Shown piece after piece: positions 1-6,127 of a DNA stretch of 10,729 bases (its first letter is position 1; each line of letters opens with the position of its first letter). The translations under genes were made by a program, and so were the position numbers. The DNA is from Candidatus Poribacteria bacterium. Lineage in GTDB: Bacteria > Poribacteria > WGA-4E > WGA-3G. The notes beneath the pieces are model-generated. The model did no database searches, was not told the DNA's origin, and worked only from the letters and a program-made list of their open reading frames with translations. Location of the stretch: positions 1 to 10,729 of the forward strand of contig VXZL01000688.1 in assembly GCA_009845505.1 (NCBI GenBank), written 5' to 3'.

Positions 1-1207
1 GCTCTGAAAAAGGGAGGTGCTGCGCGAGCGTGATTGCTACTAATTCATCTCGCGGTGAAATCCAGAATTCGGTGCTTGCACCACCAATCCATCCGTATTC
101 ACGAATTTGAGAGGCAGGTATCCAATCGGTCTGTTGTACTCGAACCGAGACACCCAATCCGAAACCGAGCCCTGCATAACGTGCTTCAGGTTTTTTGTCG
201 AGCGGTACCAAATGCTCCGGTAGATGATTGGAGGTCATCAATTCAACAGACTCGGCTTTCATCAGTCGTTTTCTGTCGAGCGCACCTTTGCATGAGAGCA
301 TCAGGCAAAACTTGGAAAAATCGGCAGCGGTAGAGACCAAACCGCCACCGGCGGATAAGAATTTCGGGTTCCGTTTAAAACTGGTTTCGGAGATATGACC
401 GGTTCCACCTTCTGGTGCATCAACAGCCTGCAAGCCTCCCCCGGGTTTTGGACCGTACATCCCAGCGAACTGGTCGATCTTCTCTGACGGAACGTAGAAT
501 CCAGTATCCACCATACCCAACGGTTGAAAGATCCGTTCAGCTAAGAACACATCGAAAGACTGACCGGAAATTACCTCAACGAGTCTACCCAAAACATCTG
601 CAGCGATACTATAGTGCCATTTCGATCCGGGTTGATACAACAACGGGATCTTACCGAGCCTCTCAACCATCTCTTGTAGATTGCAGACATGTAAACGGTG
701 CAGACCGACTTCTCGGTAACGTTCATCAATTGCCGTTTTTCCAGCCATATATCGAGCAGCACCGGGCAGTCCGGCAGTATGCCGCATCAGGTCGAGAACT
801 GCCATTTCCCGGTCCACTTCAACGAGTCCGAGTGTCTCAGCATCAGGATCCTTGGTAACCTTTAATCCTCCTAATTCGGGTATATAGACCGAAGCTGGGG
901 CATCCAGTTGTAGTTTTCCGTCCTCATAGAGCATCATTATTGCCACGGCAGCAATTGGTTTGGTCATTGAATAGATGCGGAAGATGGTATCCTTTTGCAT
1001 CGGTTTAGCCGATTCAATGTCCATCATGCCCTGTGTTTCAAAGTGTGCTATTTTACCGCGTCGCGCCACGACTGTGACCGCACCAGCGAGTCGCTCTTCG
1101 TTGATGAACTTCTGTGTAGTCGTAGAGACACACGCAAGCCGTTTTGCTGATAGTCCTACTTCTTGTGGTGCTGCGGTTAGATTCGGATTTAATTCCGTTG
1201 TGTTCAT
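1..1207 (-). CDS. Serine hydrolase of the beta-lactamase / family VIII esterase (EstB-like) fold, 3' end cut by window edge
   Basis: An open frame with no stop runs from the ATG at 1207 to base 1, giving 402 visible residues; relatives are usually about 400-430, so only the tail is missing. The catalytic SxxK is S80-M-T-K83, within RIYSMTKPI. The second motif is Y199-S-I in WHYSIAADVLG, where true class C beta-lactamases have YxN. In place of the KTG box there is W373-I-G-G in YGWIGGASTEFW. Together these point to an esterase or peptidase-like hydrolase rather than an antibiotic resistance enzyme; the substrate cannot be told. No signal peptide is seen at the N-terminus (MNTTELNPNLTAAP), so a cytoplasmic location is likely. 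The ATG overlaps the stop of the upstream WD40 gene (ATGA) and has no Shine-Dalgarno sequence, which suggests translational coupling to that gene. Confidence 0.9.
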   Translation of the reverse strand, partial: MNTTELNPNLTAAPQEVGLSAKRLACVSTTTQKFINEERLAGAVTVVARRGKIAHFETQGMMDIESAKPMQKDTIFRIYSMTKPIAAVAIMMLYEDGKLQLDAPASVYIPELGGLKVTKDPDAETLGLVEVDREMAVLDLMRHTAGLPGAARYMAGKTAIDERYREVGLHRLHVCNLQEMVERLGKIPLLYQPGSKWHYSIAADVLGRLVEVISGQSFDVFLAERIFQPLGMVDTGFYVPSEKIDQFAGMYGPKPGGGLQAVDAPEGGTGHISETSFKRNPKFLSAGGGLVSTAADFSKFCLMLSCKGALDRKRLMKAESVELMTSNHLPEHLVPLDKKPEARYAGLGFGLGVSVRVQQTDWIPASQIREYGWIGGASTEFWISPRDELVAITLAQHLPFSE

Positions 1208-2136
1208 TTTTTTAGGTCCCACAAGCGGACTGTGCCGTCTCTACTACCACTTGCGAGTATTGTTCCATCCGGGCTGAAAGCAACACTTTTGATAGATGCT
1301 GTATGCCCTTTGATTGTCGTATGTTGTTCACCTGTGCCTGTATCCCAGAGACGGATTATTTGATCTTCACCCCCACTTGCGAGGGTTAATCCATCGGGAC
1401 TGAAGGCAACAGTAAAAATAACTCCCGTATGTCCAGTGAAAGTTCTGCGTTGTTCACCGATAGCGACATCCCAAAGGCGGAGGGTTTTATCACGACCCCC
1501 ACTTGCGACTGTTCGTCCATCAGGACTGAAAGCAACACTAAAAACCCAATGGGTATGCCCAGTGAGTGTCTTCAGTTTCTCGCCTGTAGCAGTATTCCAC
1601 AAGTCGATGGCATTCCCACTATTCCCGCTGGCTAACGTTTCTCCATTGGGACTGAATACAACGCTGAAGACCTTCTCTGCATCTTCTGCAAATGCTTTCA
1701 GTCTTTTACCTGTCCGTACATCCCAGAGATAGAGATTGCTGTCCTCACTTCCACTGGCGATTATTTTGCCATCAACACTGAACGCGACAGCATTGACCCA
1801 ATGTGAAGCACCAGTCGCATTTTCCCGCATTGTCTTGCGTTGTTCACCCGTATTCACATCCCAAAGGCAGATGGTTTCGGGTTCGTGAATCCCTCCCGCA
1901 AGCAGCCGTCCGTCGGGACTAAAAGCAACGCTACTGACATCCGCTGTGATATTCTCTCCTATATCGACCCAGAACATCTTTTTTTTTCTCCCTGTGGCAG
2001 TATCTGAGAGTTGGATCGTATTGGCATTGTCACTTGCAAGTGTTGTACCGTTAGGACTGAAAGCGATGCTATTGACCCCTCTCTTTGCACCTTCGATGGT
2101 AGTACAAAGTAGACGTTGGATGGATTCAGTTTCCAT
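1204..2136 (-). CDS. WD40 repeat protein, single seven-bladed propeller
   Basis: This 310-residue protein is almost entirely WD40 repeats. Seven copies of the pattern V-x-S-V-A-F-S-P-D-G ... L-W-D are visible, with the closing L-W-D (or variants LSD, LWN) at residues 43-45, 91-93, 137-139, 179-181, 221-223, 263-265 and 305-307. The last four are spaced exactly 42 residues (126 bp) apart, and their DNA is still similar, so they probably arose by internal duplication. Seven blades are enough for one closed propeller, which in known families is a protein-binding scaffold. There is no kinase, protease, signal peptide or membrane segment. The start is supported by AGGA (2144-2147) seven bases upstream of the ATG and by an in-frame stop a short way upstream. 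The stop codon overlaps the start of the serine hydrolase gene by four bases. Partner and role are unknown. Confidence 0.93.
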   Translation of the reverse strand: METESIQRLLCTTIEGAKRGVNSIAFSPNGTTLASDNANTIQLSDTATGRKKKMFWVDIGENITADVSSVAFSPDGRLLAGGIHEPETICLWDVNTGEQRKTMRENATGASHWVNAVAFSVDGKIIASGSEDSNLYLWDVRTGKRLKAFAEDAEKVFSVVFSPNGETLASGNSGNAIDLWNTATGEKLKTLTGHTHWVFSVAFSPDGRTVASGGRDKTLRLWDVAIGEQRRTFTGHTGVIFTVAFSPDGLTLASGGEDQIIRLWDTGTGEQHTTIKGHTASIKSVAFSPDGTILASGSRDGTVRLWDLKK

Positions 2137-2211
2137 AAGGCGTTCCTTTTCAAAAAGGATTTTGCGGTGATGCGGATTTCAGAATTTTTTCTTTTAAGAA
2201 TAACATAAAAG

Positions 2212-2237
2212 TGCCTGAATGTCACAATTTTTAGGCA
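2212..2237 (-). terminator. Possible weak hairpin terminator after the DUF790 gene
   Basis: Read on the minus strand, TGCCTAAAA and TTCAGGCA form a stem of five firm pairs (TGCCT/AGGCA), extended by a G-T and A-T pairs, around a loop near ATTGTGAC. It is followed by CTTTTAT. It lies 16 bases after the DUF790 stop and before the WD40 start. The stem is short and the T-run is only four bases, so termination would be partial at best. The rest of the 116 bp gap is AT-rich and could hold a promoter for the WD40 gene, but I see no convincing -35/-10 pair. Confidence 0.3.
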
Positions 2238-2252
2238 GTGCGTCCTGTTCGA

Positions 2253-3491
2253 CTACACGAGTGAATTTAGGATTGGGAGCAAGGCACGCATAGTTGGCAC
2301 ATCTCGGAATGTGAAGCCGAACTCCGAGAAATACGTAGATGCTGCGAGTGCCTCCGCAATCAGCGGCTTTTTCTCTAACTCTTTTGAGACCCCCAGGATG
2401 AGGGAGACCTCCGTTTGGTCAGCGAGCGTGTTGAGTCTTGCAATGAGATGTCCCTGATGCCATGGATGGAAGAGCTCAATAGCCGTCTCGCCCCCGCTCT
2501 TGTGAACGAGTTGATAGTCAGGAAAGCAGTAGAAATCACCTACTAATGGGAGGAATTGGCTTCCCGGGCGGATCTGCCAGTCTTCCGTCTTATTGTGGAG
2601 CATTGCCTGAAAGAGTTGAATGTCTTCAGGGATATAAGCGAGAAACTGCTGCGAAATCGGTTGGATACCACACGATTCATCAAGCAACAACCGAGAACGT
2701 TGTCTGTTCCGAAATTGGACATCTGCAGTGAGTTCCCATTTGGGTTGATGCAATACGGCAAGGAAAAAGTTCGCCAGATTCATGCCGTACCGCTTTGTTT
2801 TGTAAAAGAGGTTCAGCGGACCATCTACCGTAATCTGATACAACTCACCCTCTTTCCTAATTGTAGAGAGAAGTTGGTTAAATCTGAGGTATTTGAATAG
2901 TTGACGGAGTTCGGCTGTCATGGAATCGGCGAGTTTTAGGGTCAGGGCATTACAATGAAGGAGGAGTCCTTGGACCTGTGCGGCGTTGTAGCGGTGCAGC
3001 AATCGCTCAGCAGAGAGGGTTTTGAAAGTGAGAACGGGCTGATGGTTTGGTAAGTCTGCGTAGAGTTTGGTTGCGAGTTCACCTGCTCCCGTAGGACCGA
3101 TCTCTGGCGGCAATTCGCCTGCTGTTATCTGTGTTACTTTGTGCTGATAATCGGCATAATCCGTAAACTGCTCTTGTGCAAGCAGGCGACTCGTCTCTGT
3201 GAAAAGTTTTTGGCGGAATGCGATGAGTTCTTCGTTGGGGGCAGTGTTAAATTCGGTTCGGTCTAACAAGAGTTTTTCGAGTCCGCGCTTGACTATCGGC
3301 GGCCCCGGTGTGCTATCAATAACGTGTTTGCTCGCTTCTAAAAGCGTTGCGCGTTGTGTGTCTGGCGAGTCCTCAAAAACGGCGATTAGTTGCTCAGCGA
3401 TTGCCAATAACTGGTCATCGGCTGGGTTCACGAACTGTGGGAGGATTTGCCCCTTTTTAATTTTATACTGAAGGAGATCTTTAGTAAGCAT
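2253..3491 (-). CDS. DUF790 / Bax1-type nuclease, partner of XPB helicase
   Basis: This 412-residue protein has the hallmarks of the DUF790 family, whose archaeal member Bax1 (binds archaeal XPB) is a structure-specific endonuclease that works with XPB helicase. The N-terminus MLTKDLLQYKIKKGQILPQF matches the family's opening pattern (M-L-x-x-D-L-L-x-Y-x-x-x-x-G-x-I-x-P). The central LLHRYNAAQVQGLLLHC (residues 164-180) is the characteristic R-Y-N segment. The C-terminal part carries a PD-(D/E)xK-like nuclease core: P324-D325 in CFPDYQL, E339 in ETAIELFHPW, and a possible lysine at K370 in LILGVSKEL. The residue two after E339 is F, not K, as expected for this divergent family. Length is in the usual range. 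The gene starts 35 bp after the XPB stop, so the two are probably co-transcribed. No clear ribosome binding site is visible. A role in DNA repair is inferred from the family and neighbour. Confidence 0.88.
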   Translation of the reverse strand: MLTKDLLQYKIKKGQILPQFVNPADDQLLAIAEQLIAVFEDSPDTQRATLLEASKHVIDSTPGPPIVKRGLEKLLLDRTEFNTAPNEELIAFRQKLFTETSRLLAQEQFTDYADYQHKVTQITAGELPPEIGPTGAGELATKLYADLPNHQPVLTFKTLSAERLLHRYNAAQVQGLLLHCNALTLKLADSMTAELRQLFKYLRFNQLLSTIRKEGELYQITVDGPLNLFYKTKRYGMNLANFFLAVLHQPKWELTADVQFRNRQRSRLLLDESCGIQPISQQFLAYIPEDIQLFQAMLHNKTEDWQIRPGSQFLPLVGDFYCFPDYQLVHKSGGETAIELFHPWHQGHLIARLNTLADQTEVSLILGVSKELEKKPLIAEALAASTYFSEFGFTFRDVPTMRALLPILNSLV

Positions 3492-3518
3492 GGTATTTTA
3501 GAAATAGATGCTAAGAAA

Positions 3519-3544
3519 GGTCGGGGTTACAAACCCGCCCTACC
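3519..3544. repeat. Small imperfect palindrome overlapping the helicase stop codon
   Basis: The 26-bp segment begins GGTCGGGG and ends GCCCTACC. It can fold as GGGTT (3524-3528), loop ACA, AACCC (3532-3536), with further partial pairing of the outer GGT/ACC ends. It overlaps the last codons of the XPB helicase: its minus-strand reading gives G-R-A-G-L and the TAA stop. Its GC-rich palindromic form resembles REP-like dispersed intergenic elements. Only one copy is present in this window, so its being a repeat family is inferred. Confidence 0.45.
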
Positions 3545-4915
3545 TTGATAGGCGTGGTGTTGTCTCCGCCGTTTGTTGACAAAATGTTCGCCTGTCTGTT
3601 TGGAGATGAGTTCGTAAAGCACTGCCTGTTTGCCCTCGCGTTTGCGGAGGATACGTCCTAACCGCTGTACGTGTTCCCGTACGCTCCCGCTCCCTGAAAC
3701 GATGATAGCGACATTCGCTTCTGGGACATCTACACCCTCGTTCAGCACTTTCGAGGTGACCAAGATGGAATAGGTGCCATCTCGAAATCCGTTTAAAAAG
3801 GCGTTCCGCTCTTTGAGTTTTGTCTGATGTGTTAGCACAGGCAGAAAGAAACGCGTGCCGAGTTGGTAGGCTGTGTCGTTATCCTGTGTAAAGATGAGAA
3901 TCCGATCACCGCGGTGTCTCTGAATCAGTTTCCAGACCCATTCCTGTTTCGTGGTAGAGGCAAAACTGAGCTGCTTTTGGGTGAGGTATGCCTTGAAAGC
4001 AGCGCGTCCTTCATCGGTTTGCGAGGCTCTCCAGAGAAAGGTATGCCATCCGCGCGGGGTCCCCATATTGATTTTCAACCGTTTGAGAAAGCCTAAGTAG
4101 GTGCGGCGCGCTTCCTCGTATTGGACGCGTTCTGTGTCTTCCATCTCGACTGCTATAGTCACAACGCGGTACTCAGAAAGCGTCTTCCCGGAAAGTTCCT
4201 GCACCTTTGCTTCATAGCAGCACTCGCCGAGGAGTGCGTAGAGCCGACTCTCTTTCCCATCAACGCGTTCGGGCGTGGCTGTCAATCCCAACCGAAAGGG
4301 AGCGATGCTGCTGATTGCGGCGTATTGATACTGGTCTCCGGGGAGATGATGGCATTCGTCGAAAATGGCGAAACCGAACCGATTTCCGTAGTGAGGGGCG
4401 TGCATGACAGCGGATTGATAGGTCGTCACAGTGAGATCCCGCAATTCATGTTCGCCGCCGCCGTAAAGTCCTACCTCTTGTCCGAAATGCTCTTTCAAGA
4501 CAGTATACCATTGGTGCATCAGGTCGATTGTCGGAACATGCACAAGTGTGGGACGTTGTGTATCGGCGATGAGCAGGATTGCAATGAAGGTTTTTCCGGC
4601 GCCTGTCGGTAGACTGATCACACCGCGTTTGCCGTTGGCGTGCCATGCATCAACGGCTTCGGTCTGGTAAGGGTACGGTGTCATCTCTTTTTGGAACGTG
4701 AAGGGCTCGACTGTGAACTGTCGTGCTGTGTCTTGATAGGGGATATTGTGTGCGCGCAATTGGGAAACGATATGTCGATAGCGATAGGCGGGTGCTCGGA
4801 AGGTGAGTGTCCGCTCGTCCCATCGGAGGTCAGGCAGATGTAATTGGATATCCTTCGGAACATCCTGAAGGATGAGGGTGCCTTTGTCGAAGTTGATTTT
4901 TACTGGTGCAGACAT
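3527..4915 (-). CDS. XPB/Rad25-type superfamily 2 DNA helicase
   Basis: The protein has 462 residues, about the length of archaeal and bacterial XPB. An N-terminal region (1-75) resembles the damage-recognition domain of XPB. The helicase core follows: Q-like motif around YPYQTEAVDAW (81-91), Walker A P-T-G-A-G-K108-T109, Walker B D186-E-C-H-H190 (DEAH variant), motif III T212-A-T-P215, motif V E393-G-V-D-V-P398, and motif VI Q417-R-L-G-R421-I-L-R424 with the arginine finger. All ATPase residues appear intact. XPB opens DNA in nucleotide excision repair and, in archaea, works with the nuclease Bax1; the DUF790 gene lies directly downstream. Transcription likely starts near 4962 from a strong promoter shared head-to-head with the dehydrogenase gene. 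The ribosome binding site is weak (AAGAAAA). The last five residues (GRAGL) are encoded by a small palindromic repeat and may be a recent replacement of the original C-terminus. Confidence 0.93.
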   Translation of the reverse strand: MSAPVKINFDKGTLILQDVPKDIQLHLPDLRWDERTLTFRAPAYRYRHIVSQLRAHNIPYQDTARQFTVEPFTFQKEMTPYPYQTEAVDAWHANGKRGVISLPTGAGKTFIAILLIADTQRPTLVHVPTIDLMHQWYTVLKEHFGQEVGLYGGGEHELRDLTVTTYQSAVMHAPHYGNRFGFAIFDECHHLPGDQYQYAAISSIAPFRLGLTATPERVDGKESRLYALLGECCYEAKVQELSGKTLSEYRVVTIAVEMEDTERVQYEEARRTYLGFLKRLKINMGTPRGWHTFLWRASQTDEGRAAFKAYLTQKQLSFASTTKQEWVWKLIQRHRGDRILIFTQDNDTAYQLGTRFFLPVLTHQTKLKERNAFLNGFRDGTYSILVTSKVLNEGVDVPEANVAIIVSGSGSVREHVQRLGRILRKREGKQAVLYELISKQTGEHFVNKRRRQHHAYQGRAGL

Positions 4916-4968
4916 AAAATTTTCTTAAGGTTTTGAGTTGAAGTATTTCAGCATTTATCAACATTTCT

Positions 4969-4996
4969 ATTATAGCAAAATCCAGCAGAAAATCAA
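4969..4996 (-). promoter_or_regulatory. Extended -10 sigma70-type promoter for the XPB-DUF790 unit
   Basis: On the minus strand, -35 TTGATT (4996-4991) is followed after 16 bases by a perfect -10 TATAAT (4974-4969), with TGC just upstream as an extended -10. The predicted start is near 4962, about 47 bases before the helicase ATG. The -35 box lies inside the left arm of an inverted repeat. Confidence 0.72.
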
Positions 4997-5019
4997 GTTT
5001 TTAACAAGTCTTGATTTTC
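4988..5019. promoter_or_regulatory. Perfect 10-bp inverted repeat covering both divergent -35 boxes (candidate operator)
   Basis: GAAAATCAAG (4988-4997) and CTTGATTTTC (5010-5019) are exact inverted copies separated by 12 bases. Each arm contains the -35 hexamer TTGATT of one of two divergent promoters. A dimeric regulator binding here would block both at once. The symmetry could also arise simply because both promoters use the same -35 sequence and T-rich flank, but the identity extends beyond the hexamers. No regulator gene is adjacent. Confidence 0.5.
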
Positions 5020-5039
5020 CGATGACCCTATGCTAAAAT
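5011..5039 (+). promoter_or_regulatory. Extended -10 sigma70-type promoter for the dehydrogenase gene
   Basis: The -35 TTGATT (5011-5016) is followed, with 17-base spacing, by -10 TAAAAT (5034-5039), preceded by TGC (extended -10). The predicted start is near 5046, giving a leader of about 37 bases with GAGAGGA (5067-5073) as ribosome binding site before the GTG. Confidence 0.72.
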
Positions 5040-5082
5040 AGGCGCATCTTAGACATAAAAATTACAGAGAGGAACAGAACCC

Positions 5083-6048
5083 GTGCCAAAACTTATTATC
5101 ATGCCACCACAGAACGCCGAATTACACGAATGGGCTGAACGCCTGCAGAACGAATTGCCTGTATACACCGTTGTCCTGCCAGAGACAGACGAAGCAGTAG
5201 CGGAGCACCTTCCCGATGCAGATGCTGTCTACGGTTGGGTGTCGCCGGAGCAATTGCCGTTGGCGAAAAATCTGCGATGGTTGCAGAATCCTGCGGCAGG
5301 TCCTTTCCCGGGCTTCTACTATCCCGCACTGATTGAGCATCCAGTCGTCGCCTGTAATCCACGCGGTATCTACAACGACCATATCGCACATCACATCATG
5401 ATGTTTGTGCTTGCGCTTTCGCGAGGGCTGCCCTACTACATGGATGCACAACGCGAGGGGATCTGGGATAAGGACGCACGTAAACATGGCTACATTGACC
5501 TCGCGGAAGCGACTGCATTGATTGTTGGGGTCGGTGGTATCGGGCACGAAACCGCTCGACTCTGCAACGAATTCGGGATGGAGGTTATCGGTGTTGATCC
5601 AAGGTGGGAATACGAGGTGCCTTTTGTCGAGAAACACGAACCCGCAGCGTTAGATTCGCTCCTTCCGCGCGCTGACTTTGTGATAGCGACAACACCGCAT
5701 ACACCTGACACGGAAGGGATGTGGCATAAAGACCGTTTCGCCTTGATGAAAAACACAGCGTACTTTGTTAATATCGGACGCGGTAAGACGATAAAACTTG
5801 CCGACCTTATTGCAGCACTTGAACAAGGGGCCATTGCGGGTTGTGGTTTGGACGTATTTGAAGTTGAACCGCTACCTGCGGACAGTCGATTGTGGCAGTT
5901 GCCCAATGTGTTAATAACGCCACATATCGCTGTAAAAGACGCAGAGAACCTTCCTGAACGGCGATTTGAGGTGCTTCTGGAAAATGCCCGTCGGTTCGCT
6001 GAAGGTGCGCCGTTGCAAAATGTCGTCAACAAAGCAGCGTGGTATTAA
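5083..6048 (+). CDS. D-2-hydroxyacid dehydrogenase, NAD(P)-dependent
   Basis: The 321-residue protein has the two-domain layout of the D-isomer 2-hydroxyacid dehydrogenase family, which interconverts 2-oxoacids and D-2-hydroxyacids. The Rossmann motif is G149-V-G151-G-I-G154, with D172 at the end of the second strand (GVDPRWE), which favours NAD(H). The catalytic triad is visible as R233 (NIGRGK), E262 (FEVEPLP) and H281 (TPHIA). Length is typical. The start is GTG, nine bases after GAGAGGA; the next ATG at residue 7 would remove the first strand (MPKLIIM). It is first in a probable two-gene plus-strand unit with the oxygenase-HEAT gene and shares a divergent promoter region with the XPB helicase. 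The substrate is not predictable; a role in sugar-acid or other small-acid catabolism is an inference. Confidence 0.92.
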   Translation: MPKLIIMPPQNAELHEWAERLQNELPVYTVVLPETDEAVAEHLPDADAVYGWVSPEQLPLAKNLRWLQNPAAGPFPGFYYPALIEHPVVACNPRGIYNDHIAHHIMMFVLALSRGLPYYMDAQREGIWDKDARKHGYIDLAEATALIVGVGGIGHETARLCNEFGMEVIGVDPRWEYEVPFVEKHEPAALDSLLPRADFVIATTPHTPDTEGMWHKDRFALMKNTAYFVNIGRGKTIKLADLIAALEQGAIAGCGLDVFEVEPLPADSRLWQLPNVLITPHIAVKDAENLPERRFEVLLENARRFAEGAPLQNVVNKAAWY

Positions 6049-6051
6049 GTG

Positions 6052-6093
6052 GCAATTAGCGGTTAGTGATTAGCGGATAGCCAATACCCATTA
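6052..6093. repeat. Degenerate tandem 7-bp repeat, six units
   Basis: The gap between the dehydrogenase and oxygenase genes contains consecutive heptads gcaatta, gcggtta, gtgatta, gcggata, gccaata and cccatta, in exact 7-bp register with a conserved tta/ata end. It begins four bases after the dehydrogenase stop. Short tandem heptamers of this kind occur between genes in some cyanobacteria and other bacteria with large genomes; function is unknown. Confidence 0.6.
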
Positions 6094-6127
6094 AACGATC
6101 AAAAAGAAATTGAGAGAAAAAGGGCGT

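Noticed and set aside
571..762. A 63-codon minus-strand open frame starting MLLDIWLEKRQ.
   Set aside because: It is an out-of-frame reading of the serine hydrolase, whose own frame is open across the whole stretch.
415..858. A 147-codon plus-strand open frame within the serine hydrolase region.
   Set aside because: It lies antisense to a gene with clear SxxK and other hydrolase motifs, its translation has no recognisable domain, and its composition (many R, Q, S, P) is that of a shadow frame.
1..1207. Calling the serine hydrolase an antibiotic-resistance beta-lactamase.
   Set aside because: YxN is replaced by Y-S-I and KTG by W-I-G-G, there is no signal peptide, and the pattern matches EstB-like esterases.
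1959..2225. A minus-strand frame extending upstream of the WD40 start, considered as a frameshifted extra N-terminal part.
   Set aside because: It overlaps the first WD40 blades in another frame, contains no WD40 pattern, and the WD40 ATG has a good ribosome binding site and an upstream in-frame stop.
4121..4612. A 163-codon plus-strand open frame.
   Set aside because: It is antisense to the helicase core, including the DECHH and TATP motifs, and shows no domain.
5122..6032. Minus-strand open frames of 171 and 180 codons.
   Set aside because: Both are antisense to the dehydrogenase, whose Rossmann and catalytic motifs are intact; no family resemblance is visible in the antisense translations.
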